Shown: positions 49,806 to 57,912 of the stretch, in pieces
Position numbering within the stretch: position 1 is the first letter of the stretch
Layout of the letters: every line of letters begins with the position of its first letter
Assembly: GCF_003696215.1 (NCBI RefSeq)
Contig: NZ_RFFG01000043.1
Location: 1-64,000, forward strand
Direction: 5' to 3'
Source: Actinomadura harenae
GTDB taxonomy: Bacteria; Actinomycetota; Actinomycetes; Streptosporangiales; Streptosporangiaceae
Length of the DNA: 64,000 nucleotides
Program-made: the position numbers and the translations under genes
Notes under the pieces: generated by a model
Database searches by the model: none
Told to the model about the DNA's origin: nothing
The model's input: only the letters and a program-made list of their open reading frames with translations

Positions 49806-50612
49806 GTGAGCGTGCTGGACGAGATCATCGAGGGAGTCCGGGCCGATCTCGCCGACCGGCAGCGGACGGTGTCGCTCGACGACCTCAAGGCGCGGGCGGC
49901 GAAGGCGCCGGCGCCCCGGGACGCGCTGGCGGCGCTGCGCGCGCCCGGCGTCGGGGTGGTCGCCGAGGTGAAGCGGAGCAGCCCGTCCAAGGGCGCGCTC
50001 GCCGCGATCGCCGACCCGGCCGCGCTGGCCCGCGACTACGAGGCGGGCGGCGCGAAGATCATCAGCGTGCTGACCGAGCGCCGCCGGTTCGGCGGCAGCC
50101 TGGACGACCTGGCCGCGGTCCGCGCCACGGTCGACATCCCGATCCTGCGCAAGGACTTCATCGTCACCTCCTACCAGCTGTGGGAGGCCCGCGCGTACGG
50201 CGCGGACGTCGCCCTGCTGATCGTCGCCGCCCTCGAGCAGGACGCGCTGGTCTCGCTGGTCGAGCGGGCCGAGTCGATCGGCCTGCTGCCGCTGGTCGAG
50301 GTGCACACCGAGGAGGAGGTCGACCGCGCCGTGGACGCGGGGGCCAAGGTCATCGGCGTCAACGCGCGGAACCTGCGGACCCTCAAGGTCGACCGGGAGA
50401 CCTTCGCCCGGGTCGCCCCGTGCGTCCCGGCGGGCGTGGTGAAGATCGCCGAGTCCGGCGTCCGCGGCCCGCACGACCTGCTCGCCTACGCCTCGTCCGG
50501 CGCGGACGCCGTCCTGGTGGGGGAGAGCCTGGTCATCGGCCGCGACCCGCGCTCGGCCGTCGCCGACCTCGTCGCCGCCGGCGCCCACCCCGCCCTCCGC
50601 CAGAGCGGCTGA
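49806..50612 (+). CDS. trpC: Indole-3-glycerol phosphate synthase
   Basis: The 268-residue barrel enzyme closes the indole ring. It shows SVLDEIIEGVRADLADRQ at the start, AEVKRSSPSKG with the catalytic Lys, AGGAKIISVLTERRRFGGSLDDL, PILRKDFIV, LLIVAAL, LVEVHTEEEV, VIGVNARNL and IAESGV. GTG 49806 gives the family's N-terminus. GTG 49779 is in frame and has the better ribosome-binding site (AGGGGG), adding nine residues. TACGAT at 49736-49741 may be its -10 box. Confidence 0.95.
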   Translation: MSVLDEIIEGVRADLADRQRTVSLDDLKARAAKAPAPRDALAALRAPGVGVVAEVKRSSPSKGALAAIADPAALARDYEAGGAKIISVLTERRRFGGSLDDLAAVRATVDIPILRKDFIVTSYQLWEARAYGADVALLIVAALEQDALVSLVERAESIGLLPLVEVHTEEEVDRAVDAGAKVIGVNARNLRTLKVDRETFARVAPCVPAGVVKIAESGVRGPHDLLAYASSGADAVLVGESLVIGRDPRSAVADLVAAGAHPALRQSG

Positions 50613-50668
50613 CCCGCCCCTCCCACGAGGCCGGCCCACGACGCCCGGCCCACGACGGCCCGCCCATG

Positions 50669-50695
50669 ACGCCCGGTCCCCGAGGGGCCGGGCGT
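50669..50695 (+). terminator. Hairpin after trpC
   Basis: ACGCCCGG (50669-50676) pairs with CCGGGCGT (50688-50695), and the inner CCCC/GGGG extends the stem past a one-base bulge. It lies 57 nt after the trpC stop, among three CCCACGACG-like repeats, and could separate trpC from the trpBA transcript. Confidence 0.6.
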
Positions 50696-50782
50696 TCGCA
50701 CGTCCCGCGAAGATCAGGCGCCCGCGGGCGTTCTGCGCCCGGACTGCGGTGGACCTGGGCCGTTGGCGGTAGGGTACGGGGC

Positions 50783-50836
50783 ATGCTCGCTGAACCGCTG
50801 CGCGAACGATGGCGCGCTCGTCCGGCATCTCACTGA
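50783..50836 (+). CDS. Candidate Trp leader peptide upstream of trpB
   Basis: A 17-codon frame encodes MLAEPLRERWRARPASH and ends 37 nt before trpB. TAGGGT (50770-50775) lies 7 nt before its ATG, so it would start a leaderless transcript. The ending W-R-A-R-P-A-S-H resembles the W-T-A-H-P-A-A-H ending I recall for streptomycete trp leader peptides, but it has one Trp where those have three. No clear terminator follows it, so attenuation is uncertain. Confidence 0.4.
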   Translation: MLAEPLRERWRARPASH

Positions 50837-50873
50837 CCCGACGAGCCCTCTCACTCAGAGACGAGAACAACCC

Positions 50874-52154
50874 ATGACCATCGACGCCGCGCGCGGCGCT
50901 TCCGGCGTTCCCGCCGACTCCTCGCGGACGTTCCTGTCGCCGGGCACCCAGGTTCCCGACGCGACCGGCCACTTCGGCGCCTTCGGCGGGCGGTTCGCCC
51001 CCGAGGCCCTCATGGCCGCCCTGGACGAGCTGACCCGCGAGTTCGACGCAGCCAAGACCGACCCGTCCTTCACCGCCGAGCTGGACGACCTGCTCGCGAA
51101 CTACGCGGGGCGGCCGAGCCTCCTGACCGAGGCCGAGCGGTTCGCGGCGCACGCCGGCGGGGCCCGGATCCTCCTCAAGCGCGAGGACCTCAACCACACC
51201 GGCTCCCACAAGATCAACAACGTGCTCGGCCAGGCGCTGCTAACCAAGCGCATGGGCAAGAAGCGCGTCATCGCCGAGACCGGCGCCGGGCAGCACGGCG
51301 TGGCCACGGCCACCGCCGCCGCCCTCCTCGGCCTCGAGTGCACCGTCTACATGGGCGAGGTCGACACCGAGCGGCAGGCCCTGAACGTCGCGCGCATGCG
51401 GATGCTGGGCGCCGAGGTCGTCCCGGTGAAGACCGGCAGCCGCACCCTCAAGGACGCCTGCAACGAGGCGTTCCGCGACTGGGTCGCGTCCGTCGACACC
51501 ACCCACTACGTCATCGGGTCGGTCATGGGACCGCACCCGTTCCCGATGATGGTCCGCGACTTCCAGCGGATCATCGGCGTCGAGGCCCGGCGCCAGTGCC
51601 TCGACCTCACCGGGAAGCTCCCGGACGCGGTCGTCGCCTGCGTCGGCGGCGGATCCAACGCGATCGGCATGTTCCACGCGTTCGTCCCCGACGACGACGT
51701 GAAACTGTTCGGCTTCGAGGCGGGCGGCGACGGCGTCGCGTCCGGCAGGCACGCGGCCACCCTCGTCGGCGGCTCGCTCGGCGTGATCCACGGCATGCGC
51801 ACCTACCTGCTCCAGGACGACGAGGGCCAGACCCTCGAGACGCACTCGATCTCCGCGGGGCTCGACTACCCCGGCGTCGGCCCCGAGCACTCGTGGCTGC
51901 ACGACACCGGCCGCGCCGAGTACCACGAGATCACCGACACCGAGGCGATGGACGCGTTCTCGCTGCTCTGCCGCACCGAGGGCATCATCCCGGCGATCGA
52001 GTCCGCGCACGCGCTCGCGGGCGCGATCAAGGTCGGCCGCGAGCTCGGCCCGGACGCCACGATCGTCGTCTGCCTGTCCGGGCGCGGCGACAAGGACATG
52101 CACACGGCCGCCGGCTTCTTCGGCCTGATGCCCGAGGGGGACGAGGCCAAGTGA
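50874..52154 (+). CDS. trpB: Tryptophan synthase beta subunit
   Basis: The 426-residue PLP enzyme joins indole and serine. It has GRFAPEALMAALDELTREFDAA, the PLP Lys in NHTGSHKINNVLGQ (about 112), AETGAGQHGVATAT, VGGGSNAIGMFHAF, GFEAGGDG and CLSGRGDKDMHT. It is the common TrpB1 type. ATG 50874 has only a weak purine-rich site (GAGACGAGAA). It overlaps trpA at its stop. Confidence 0.97.
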   Translation: MTIDAARGASGVPADSSRTFLSPGTQVPDATGHFGAFGGRFAPEALMAALDELTREFDAAKTDPSFTAELDDLLANYAGRPSLLTEAERFAAHAGGARILLKREDLNHTGSHKINNVLGQALLTKRMGKKRVIAETGAGQHGVATATAAALLGLECTVYMGEVDTERQALNVARMRMLGAEVVPVKTGSRTLKDACNEAFRDWVASVDTTHYVIGSVMGPHPFPMMVRDFQRIIGVEARRQCLDLTGKLPDAVVACVGGGSNAIGMFHAFVPDDDVKLFGFEAGGDGVASGRHAATLVGGSLGVIHGMRTYLLQDDEGQTLETHSISAGLDYPGVGPEHSWLHDTGRAEYHEITDTEAMDAFSLLCRTEGIIPAIESAHALAGAIKVGRELGPDATIVVCLSGRGDKDMHTAAGFFGLMPEGDEAK

Positions 52155-52966
52155 GCAGCGTCAAGACCGCCTACGACAAGGCCAAGGCCGAGGGGCGCGC
52201 CGCGCTCGTCGGCTACCTGCCCGCCGGGTTCCCGTCCGTGGACGGCGCGATCGAGGCCGCCAGGACCATGGTCGACGCGGGCTGCGACGTCATCGAGATC
52301 GGCCTGCCCTACAGCGACCCGATGATGGACGGCCCGACGATCCAGGACGCCGTGCACCAGGCGCTGGTCGGCGGCGCGCGCGTCGCGGACGTGTTCCGCA
52401 CGGTCGAGGCCGTCGCCGAGACCGGCGTCCCGACGCTGGTCATGACGTACTGGAACCCCGTGGACCGGTACGGCGTGGACGCGTTCGCCCGCGACCTGAA
52501 GTCGGCGGGCGGCGCGGGCCTGATCACCCCGGACCTCACGCCCGAGGAGGGCGGCGACTGGCTGGCCGCCGCGGACGCCCACGACCTGGACAAGGTGTTC
52601 CTGGTCGCGCTGAGCTCCACCGACGAGCGGATCGAGAAGATCACCGCGGCGTCCCGGGGGTTCGTGTACGCGGCGTCCCTGATGGGCGTGACCGGGGCCC
52701 GCACCGCCGTGGACACCGGCGCTCCGCGGCTGGTCGAGCGCACCCGCGCGAGCATCGAGAAGCAGGGCCTGGACCTGCCGGTCGGCCTCGGCCTCGGTGT
52801 CGGCGACGGCGCCCAGGCCGCCGAGGTCGCCGGGTTCGCCGACGGCGTGATCGTCGGCTCGGCGTTCATCCGCCGCCTTCTGGACGCGCCCGACCAGGCG
52901 AGCGGCCTCGCGGGCGTCCGCGCCCTCACCGCCGACCTGGCCCGGGGCGTCCGCCGGGAGCTCTGA
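52151..52966 (+). CDS. trpA: Tryptophan synthase alpha subunit
   Basis: The 271-residue barrel enzyme cleaves indole glycerol phosphate and channels indole to TrpB. Catalytic Glu and Asp lie in DVIEIGLPYSDPMMDGPTIQ (about 47-66); ALVGYLPAGFPS, LVMTYWNPVDRYG, FVYAASLMGVTGAR and GLGLGVGDGAQAAEVAGFADGVIVGSAFI are typical. GTG 52151 overlaps the trpB stop (GTGA). A strong hairpin follows. Confidence 0.97.
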   Translation: MSSVKTAYDKAKAEGRAALVGYLPAGFPSVDGAIEAARTMVDAGCDVIEIGLPYSDPMMDGPTIQDAVHQALVGGARVADVFRTVEAVAETGVPTLVMTYWNPVDRYGVDAFARDLKSAGGAGLITPDLTPEEGGDWLAAADAHDLDKVFLVALSSTDERIEKITAASRGFVYAASLMGVTGARTAVDTGAPRLVERTRASIEKQGLDLPVGLGLGVGDGAQAAEVAGFADGVIVGSAFIRRLLDAPDQASGLAGVRALTADLARGVRREL

Positions 52967-53002
52967 CTCCGGAGCCACACCCGTGAACCGCGCTTCGGCG
53001 CC

Positions 53003-53031
53003 CGTCCGGACCGGGAACCCCGGTCCGGACG
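53003..53031 (+). terminator. Terminator after trpA
   Basis: A perfect 13-bp stem (53003-53015 with 53019-53031) closes a 3-nt loop 37 nt after the trpA stop. It ends the trp block. TAAGGT at 53148-53153 in the same gap may be the -10 box of the next gene. Confidence 0.8.
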
Positions 53032-53221
53032 GCGTTCCGGGCGCCCAGGCGGCCCCCGGGTAACGGATCGGTGAAAGTCGTCGCCGAGATCGGGAACTCC
53101 CTCCGACGCCCCGTCGGTTCATGCTGATGAGTCGGGGCGCACTCACGTAAGGTGTGTGTTCGCCCGCCGTGGACCCGGCGCGACGGGCGGCCTTGGACGG
53201 GCGGTCGTGGAAGGATCATCG

Positions 53222-53713
53222 ATGACGCAAGAGACAGCGGCGGCGCAGGCCGGCGCGACGCCGGCACGTTCGGCGGGCGGACGCTGGTTCCCCGCGCTGA
53301 CCTGGCCGCTCACGCTGGCCGGTCTCGCCATCTCGATCTACCTGACCTACACGCATTACAACCAGAAGGCGCTGATCTGCTCGGCCAACGCCACGGTCGA
53401 CTGCCACGCCGTGACGACCAGCAAGTACTCCAAGCTGCTCGGCGTTCCCCTGCCGCTGCTCGGCCTGCTGTTCTTCGTCGGCTTCGCCGTCCTGATCACG
53501 CCCTGGGCACTGAACAACGCCGCGCCGATGTTCCGCTGGGGACGGCTGGCCTCCGCCGCGATCGGCCTCGTGTTCATCGTCTACCTGGTGACGGTCGAAC
53601 TGGCCGTGCTGGACAAGATCTGCCTGTGGTGCACCGGGGTGCACATCATCACTATCCTGCTCTTCATCCTCGTCCTGGCCGACGAGTTCCGGCGGCTCGG
53701 CCAGGTCGACTAG
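53222..53713 (+). CDS. Vitamin K epoxide reductase (VKOR) family protein
   Basis: The 163-residue four-helix membrane protein re-oxidises DsbA-like partners using menaquinone. The loop Cys lies in ATVDCHAVTTSKYSKLLGVPLPLLG, and the quinone-side CxxC in DKICLWCTGVHIITI (Cys near 134 and 137). Asn/Tyr-rich YTHYNQKALIC gives a further Cys near 54. ATG 53222 follows GGAAGGA. Two DsbA-like genes follow directly, forming an extracytoplasmic disulphide-forming module. Confidence 0.9.
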   Translation: MTQETAAAQAGATPARSAGGRWFPALTWPLTLAGLAISIYLTYTHYNQKALICSANATVDCHAVTTSKYSKLLGVPLPLLGLLFFVGFAVLITPWALNNAAPMFRWGRLASAAIGLVFIVYLVTVELAVLDKICLWCTGVHIITILLFILVLADEFRRLGQVD

Positions 53714-53761
53714 CCCCCTGAAGGCCCCCGAAGAGCAGCACCTCCACCCATAGGAGAACCA

Positions 53762-54538
53762 ATGAGCAAGGCCGCACGGGAGCGGACGGCCCGAGAGCGC
53801 CTGGCCGAGGAGCGCAAGCGGCAGCAGGCACGGAACAAGCAGGTCAAGCTGCTGACCGCCGTGCTGACCGCCGTGGTCGTGGTCGCCGTGGCCGTCGTGG
53901 TCACCGTCGTCGCCATGAACTCCGACAAGTCGGGCGGCGACGGCAAGGCCGTCAGCGCGAACCTGTACAAGGGCGCGACCGCGCCGATCCAGGTCGAGGC
54001 CGACGGCACCGTCACGATGGGGAAGCCCGGCATCAAGGCCCCCACGCTGGACCTCTACGAGGACTTCCAGTGCCCCATCTGCAAGGAGTTCGAGAAGGCC
54101 AGCGGTGACACCGTGAAGCAGCTCGCCGCCGAGGGCAAGGTCACGGTGAAGTACCACATCCTGTCGTTCGTCAACCCCGAGGGCTCGCCGCGCGCGGCCG
54201 TCGCGGGCTGGTGCGCCGCCGACGAGGGCAAGTTCCTCCAGTTCCACGACGTCGCCTACCAGAACCAGCCGGACGAGCGGAAGGCGCTGACCGCCGACGT
54301 GCTGAAGAAGTTCGGCACGGCCGCGGGCACGTCGGCGAACTTCGCCTCGTGCGTGTCGGGCGGGAAGTACACGGCGCAGGTCAAGAAGAACAACGAGGAC
54401 GGGCTGAAGGTCCTGCAGGCCAAGTACGGCGGCCGCGCGGGCACCCCGTCCGTCCTGGTCAACGGCAAGCCGATCGACCAGAACGCGATGTTCGACCCGA
54501 ACGCGCTGGAGAAGGCCGTCACCTCCGCCACCTCCTGA
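53762..54538 (+). CDS. Membrane-anchored DsbA-like thioredoxin-fold protein
   Basis: The 258-residue protein has a basic N-terminus, one membrane helix (about 30-52) and an exported thioredoxin domain with DLYEDFQCPICKEFEKASGD, redox CPIC near 104, and the cis-Pro loop RAGTPSVLVNGKPI. It should introduce disulphides into exported proteins. It follows the VKOR gene by 48 nt, with AGGAGAACC before ATG 53762. A hairpin separates it from its paralogue. Confidence 0.9.
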   Translation: MSKAARERTARERLAEERKRQQARNKQVKLLTAVLTAVVVVAVAVVVTVVAMNSDKSGGDGKAVSANLYKGATAPIQVEADGTVTMGKPGIKAPTLDLYEDFQCPICKEFEKASGDTVKQLAAEGKVTVKYHILSFVNPEGSPRAAVAGWCAADEGKFLQFHDVAYQNQPDERKALTADVLKKFGTAAGTSANFASCVSGGKYTAQVKKNNEDGLKVLQAKYGGRAGTPSVLVNGKPIDQNAMFDPNALEKAVTSATS

Positions 54539-54615
54539 CCGCGCCCGCGTCCGCCCGTCCGACCGGACACCCGTCCCTCCGGTCACCGGACGGGGTGGCA
54601 CGCGAAACACGTCGC

Positions 54616-54664
54616 CCGGCCGGGCACGCCCGCACGCACTCGCGTGCGCGGTGTGCCCGGCCGG
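54616..54664 (+). terminator. Nested terminator hairpin between the two DsbA-like genes
   Basis: A perfect 12-bp outer stem (54616-54627 with 54653-54664) encloses a perfect 7-bp inner stem (54631-54637 with 54642-54648), followed by TGGTCTTTCT. Confidence 0.8.
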
Positions 54665-54763
54665 TGGTCTTTCTCCCCCGATGACCTTCGCCTGTCACCC
54701 TCGGTGACCGTTCGCCACTACGCTCTGCAAGCGTCAGCGCACGGCGAGCCGATCGGGGGATCG

Positions 54764-55525
54764 ATGAGCAAGGCCGACAGGACGCGCACCGCGCGCGAGA
54801 AGCTGGCGGCGGAACGGGCCGCGCAGGCCGCCCGGGACCGCCGCACCCGGCTGCTGATGATCGTGCTGGGGGTCGTGTTCGCGGCGGTGGTGGTCGCCAT
54901 CGTGGTGGTCCTGGTCGCCAACCGCGGCGACAACGGCGCGAAGGTGACCGCCACGCCCTACAGCGGCCCGTCCGCGCCGGTCACGCGGAACGCGGACGGC
55001 TCGGTCACGATGGCGAAGGCAGGCGTGACCAAGCCCGTCCTGGAGGTCTTCGAGGACTTCCAGTGCCCGGGGTGCAAGGCGCTGGAGGCGTCCCTCGGCG
55101 GGACGATGCGGCAGCTCGCCGCGGAGGGCAAGGTCAGCCTCGTCTACCGGCCGTTCCACCTGTTCCAGCAGGAGCCGCTCAGCGGCAACTCCGAGCGCGG
55201 CGCGAACGCGGCCCTGTGCGTCCCGGCCGACAAGTGGCTCTCGTACCACGACACGCTCTACAAGGCGCAGCCCGAGGAGGGCAAGACCGGCTTCTCCGAG
55301 GACGACCTGGTGAAGTGGGGGCATCAGCTCGGTGTCACGGACGCGAACTTCGAGCCGTGCGTCCGGAAGATGCAGAAGAAGGCACAGGTCGCGGAGATGA
55401 CCAAGTACGCCCTGGAGACCCGCAAGGTCCAGGGCACGCCGACGTTGTTCCTCGACGGCAAGCAGCTCAACGCGACCACCAAGGACGATCTGACCAAGGC
55501 CGTCCAGCAGGCCGGGGGCCGCTAG
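54764..55525 (+). CDS. Second membrane-anchored DsbA-like protein
   Basis: The 253-residue paralogue of the preceding gene has the same plan: MSKADRTRTAREKLAAER, a membrane helix at about 29-52, EVFEDFQCPGCKALEASLGG with redox CPGC near 101, and VQGTPTLFLDGKQL as cis-Pro loop. ATG 54764 follows GGGGGA. The sequence match in the N-terminus shows duplication, but the active-site dipeptide differs (PG here, PI in the other), so redox strength may differ. Confidence 0.88.
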   Translation: MSKADRTRTAREKLAAERAAQAARDRRTRLLMIVLGVVFAAVVVAIVVVLVANRGDNGAKVTATPYSGPSAPVTRNADGSVTMAKAGVTKPVLEVFEDFQCPGCKALEASLGGTMRQLAAEGKVSLVYRPFHLFQQEPLSGNSERGANAALCVPADKWLSYHDTLYKAQPEEGKTGFSEDDLVKWGHQLGVTDANFEPCVRKMQKKAQVAEMTKYALETRKVQGTPTLFLDGKQLNATTKDDLTKAVQQAGGR

Positions 55526-55550
55526 CGGACGCCGCGCGCACGGGAACCGG

Positions 55551-55584
55551 GGGAGGGCGGGCCGGGTGGGGCCCGCCGCCTCCC
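55551..55584 (+). terminator. Hairpin after the second DsbA-like gene
   Basis: A 6-bp outer (55551-55556 with 55579-55584) and a 7-bp inner stem (55557-55563 with 55570-55576) form one hairpin 25 nt after the stop. Confidence 0.6.
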
Positions 55585-55691
55585 GGATTCCGCGCGCTGT
55601 TTCCGTTTCCGCCCGGTAGACCCGGCGATCGGGTGTTTCCGGTGCGGGACGTGCGTCCCTGTACCCCGCGAACGCGGTAACGTCAACGCTC

Positions 55692-57095
55692 ATGCAGCCG
55701 GTGGCCTTCCTTCCGAGTCCCTCCCAGGGCGTCTGGCACCTCGGGCCGATCCCGATCCGCGCCTACGCCCTGATGATCATTCTTGGCATCGTCGTGGCGG
55801 TATGGCTCGGCGAACGCCGCTGGGCGGCCAAGGGCGGCCAGCCCGGCACCGTGATCGACGTGGCGGTCTGGGCCGTCCCGTTCGGCCTGGTCGGCGGGCG
55901 TCTCTACCACGTCCTCACCGACTACCAGCGCTACTTCGGGGACGGCAAGGACCCGGTGAACGCGCTGAAGGTCTGGGAGGGCGGCCTCGGCATCTGGGGC
56001 GCCGTCCTGCTCGGCGCGGTCGGCGCGGTGATCGGCTGCCGCCGCCGCGGCATCTCGGTGCTCGCGCTCGGCGACGCCATCGCGCCCGGCATCGCGCTCG
56101 CCCAGGCGATCGGACGCTGGGGCAACTGGTGGAACCAGGAGCTCTACGGGCGTCCGCTGCACACCTTCTGGGCCCTGAAGATCGACTCGGCGCACCGACC
56201 CCGCACCGCCGACGGCGCGCTCGACCCGAAGTACGCCGACGTCGCGACCTACCACCCGACGTTCCTGTACGAGTCGCTGTGGTGCATCGGCGTCGCCGTC
56301 CTGGTGCTGTGGGCCGACCGCCGCTTCAAGCTCACCCACGGCCGCGCGTTCGCGCTCTACATCGCCGCTTACACGCTCGGACGGTTCTGGGTCGAGGCGC
56401 TGCGCATCGACGACGCCCACCACATCGGCGGGCTGCGGCTGAACGACTGGACCGCGATCCTCGTCTTCCTCGGCGCGGCCTACTACTTCTACTGGGCCCG
56501 GAACAAGACCGGCCCCGAGGCCGTCGGCGCGGTCGAGCCCGCCGTCCCGGACGAGTCCGGCGCCGCCGCGGAGAGCATGGAGACCGCGGAGACCGTGGAG
56601 GACGACAAGCCCGAGGACGTCGCTGAGAAGGCCGCTGAGGAACGTCCCGAGCCCGGCGAGCCCGCGAGTGTCACCCAGGCTGACCAGGCCGGGGACGCCG
56701 CGGAGAGCGTCACCGAGGACGAGCCGGAGGAGAGCGTGAAGGACGCCGCCGACGCCCCGTCCGAGGCCGAGCCCGCCGCGGAGCCCGAAGCGGAACGCGA
56801 GGTCGCGGACGAGCCCGCCGCGAAGGACGAGCCGAAGCCCGAGCCCGAGCCGGAGGACAAGGCCGAGCCCGAGGAGAAGGTCGGGGACAAGGCCGAGCCC
56901 GAGGACGAGGTAGAGCCGGAGTCCGAGGGCGGCGCCAAGGATGACGTCCAGGACGCGGACACGTCCGACCCCGAGCCCGAGTCCGAGTCCGAGCCCAAGG
57001 CGAAGGCCGACCCCGAGTCGAAGGCGAAGGCTGAGGCCGAGGCGAAGGACGGCGACGGGGCGGGCAAGGGCGAGCCTGTCCGGGATGCCCAGTAA
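55692..57095 (+). CDS. lgt: Prolipoprotein diacylglyceryl transferase with a long acidic tail
   Basis: The 467-residue membrane enzyme attaches diacylglycerol to lipoprotein Cys. The core (about 1-275) has seven membrane segments, HLGPIPIRAYALMIILGI, GGRLYHVLTDY, WEGGLGIWGAV, the signature AIGRWGNWWNQELYGRP (about 138-154) and HPTFLYESLW. About 185 residues rich in Glu, Asp, Lys, Pro and Ala follow, in repeats such as EPEPEDKAEPEEK. ATG 55692 has TAACGT 8 nt upstream (leaderless pattern). Confidence 0.95.
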   Translation: MQPVAFLPSPSQGVWHLGPIPIRAYALMIILGIVVAVWLGERRWAAKGGQPGTVIDVAVWAVPFGLVGGRLYHVLTDYQRYFGDGKDPVNALKVWEGGLGIWGAVLLGAVGAVIGCRRRGISVLALGDAIAPGIALAQAIGRWGNWWNQELYGRPLHTFWALKIDSAHRPRTADGALDPKYADVATYHPTFLYESLWCIGVAVLVLWADRRFKLTHGRAFALYIAAYTLGRFWVEALRIDDAHHIGGLRLNDWTAILVFLGAAYYFYWARNKTGPEAVGAVEPAVPDESGAAAESMETAETVEDDKPEDVAEKAAEERPEPGEPASVTQADQAGDAAESVTEDEPEESVKDAADAPSEAEPAAEPEAEREVADEPAAKDEPKPEPEPEDKAEPEEKVGDKAEPEDEVEPESEGGAKDDVQDADTSDPEPESESEPKAKADPESKAKAEAEAKDGDGAGKGEPVRDAQ

Positions 57096-57104
57096 GGTCG
57101 CCTT

Positions 57105-57833
57105 ATGGGGGGATTGACCGCGGAGGAACCCGAGATGCTGGCCGAGCACCATCACCAGCACCGGGACGTGAACGGCGGCTGGCTGCGGCCCGCGGTGTTC
57201 GGCGCGATGGACGGCCTGGTGTCGAACTTCGCGCTGATCGCCGGTGTGGCGGGCGGCAGCGCGTCCCAGCACGTGGTGCTGCTGGCGGGACTGGCGGGGC
57301 TGGCCGCCGGGGCGTTCTCGATGGCGGCGGGGGAGTACATCTCGGTCGCCTCGCAGTCGGAGCTGGCGATGGCCGAGATCGAGATCGAGCGGCTGGAGCT
57401 GGCCCGGCATCCGGCGGCCGAGGAGCGGGAGCTCGCGGCCGTGTTCGAGAAGCGCGGCGTGGACGCGGCGACGGCGGCGGAGGTCGCGCGGCAGCTGTCG
57501 CGGAACCCCGAGGACGCGCTGGAGGTGCACGCCCGCGAGGAGCTGGGCGTCGCGCCCGGCGACCTGCCGTCCCCGCTGGTGGCGGCCGGGTCGTCGTTCG
57601 TGTCGTTCGCGATCGGGGCCGTCCTGCCGGTGCTGCCCTACCTGCTCGGGGCGCAGAACCTGTGGCCCGCCGCGATCGTGGCGGCGCTGGGGCTGTTCGG
57701 CGCGGGCGCGGTGGTCGCGCGGGTGACGACGCGGTCGTGGTGGTTCGGCGGGCTGCGCCAGCTGGTGTTCGGCGGCGTGGCGGCGGCGATCACGTTCGGG
57801 GTCGGCGCCCTGATCGGCCAGTCCGGAGTGTGA
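57105..57833 (+). CDS. VIT1/CCC1-family iron/manganese transporter
   Basis: The 242-residue membrane protein has a His-rich N-terminus (EHHHQHRDVNG), the family stretch RPAVFGAMDGLVSNFALIAGVAGG, GAFSMAAGEYISVASQSE, a helical cytosolic insert with Glu-rich RELAAVFEKRG, and three C-terminal membrane helices. It probably moves Fe2+ or Mn2+ out of the cytosol. ATG 57105 has TAAGGT exactly 6 nt upstream; that box contains the lgt stop codon. Confidence 0.88.
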   Translation: MGGLTAEEPEMLAEHHHQHRDVNGGWLRPAVFGAMDGLVSNFALIAGVAGGSASQHVVLLAGLAGLAAGAFSMAAGEYISVASQSELAMAEIEIERLELARHPAAEERELAAVFEKRGVDAATAAEVARQLSRNPEDALEVHAREELGVAPGDLPSPLVAAGSSFVSFAIGAVLPVLPYLLGAQNLWPAAIVAALGLFGAGAVVARVTTRSWWFGGLRQLVFGGVAAAITFGVGALIGQSGV

Positions 57834-57912
57834 CCGCCGTCGACCGGCGTGTAGCGACCGGAAACGCCCTTTTGTGCGCGCGTGGGCGGCTGGAACGATA
57901 GGCTCCCGCACT

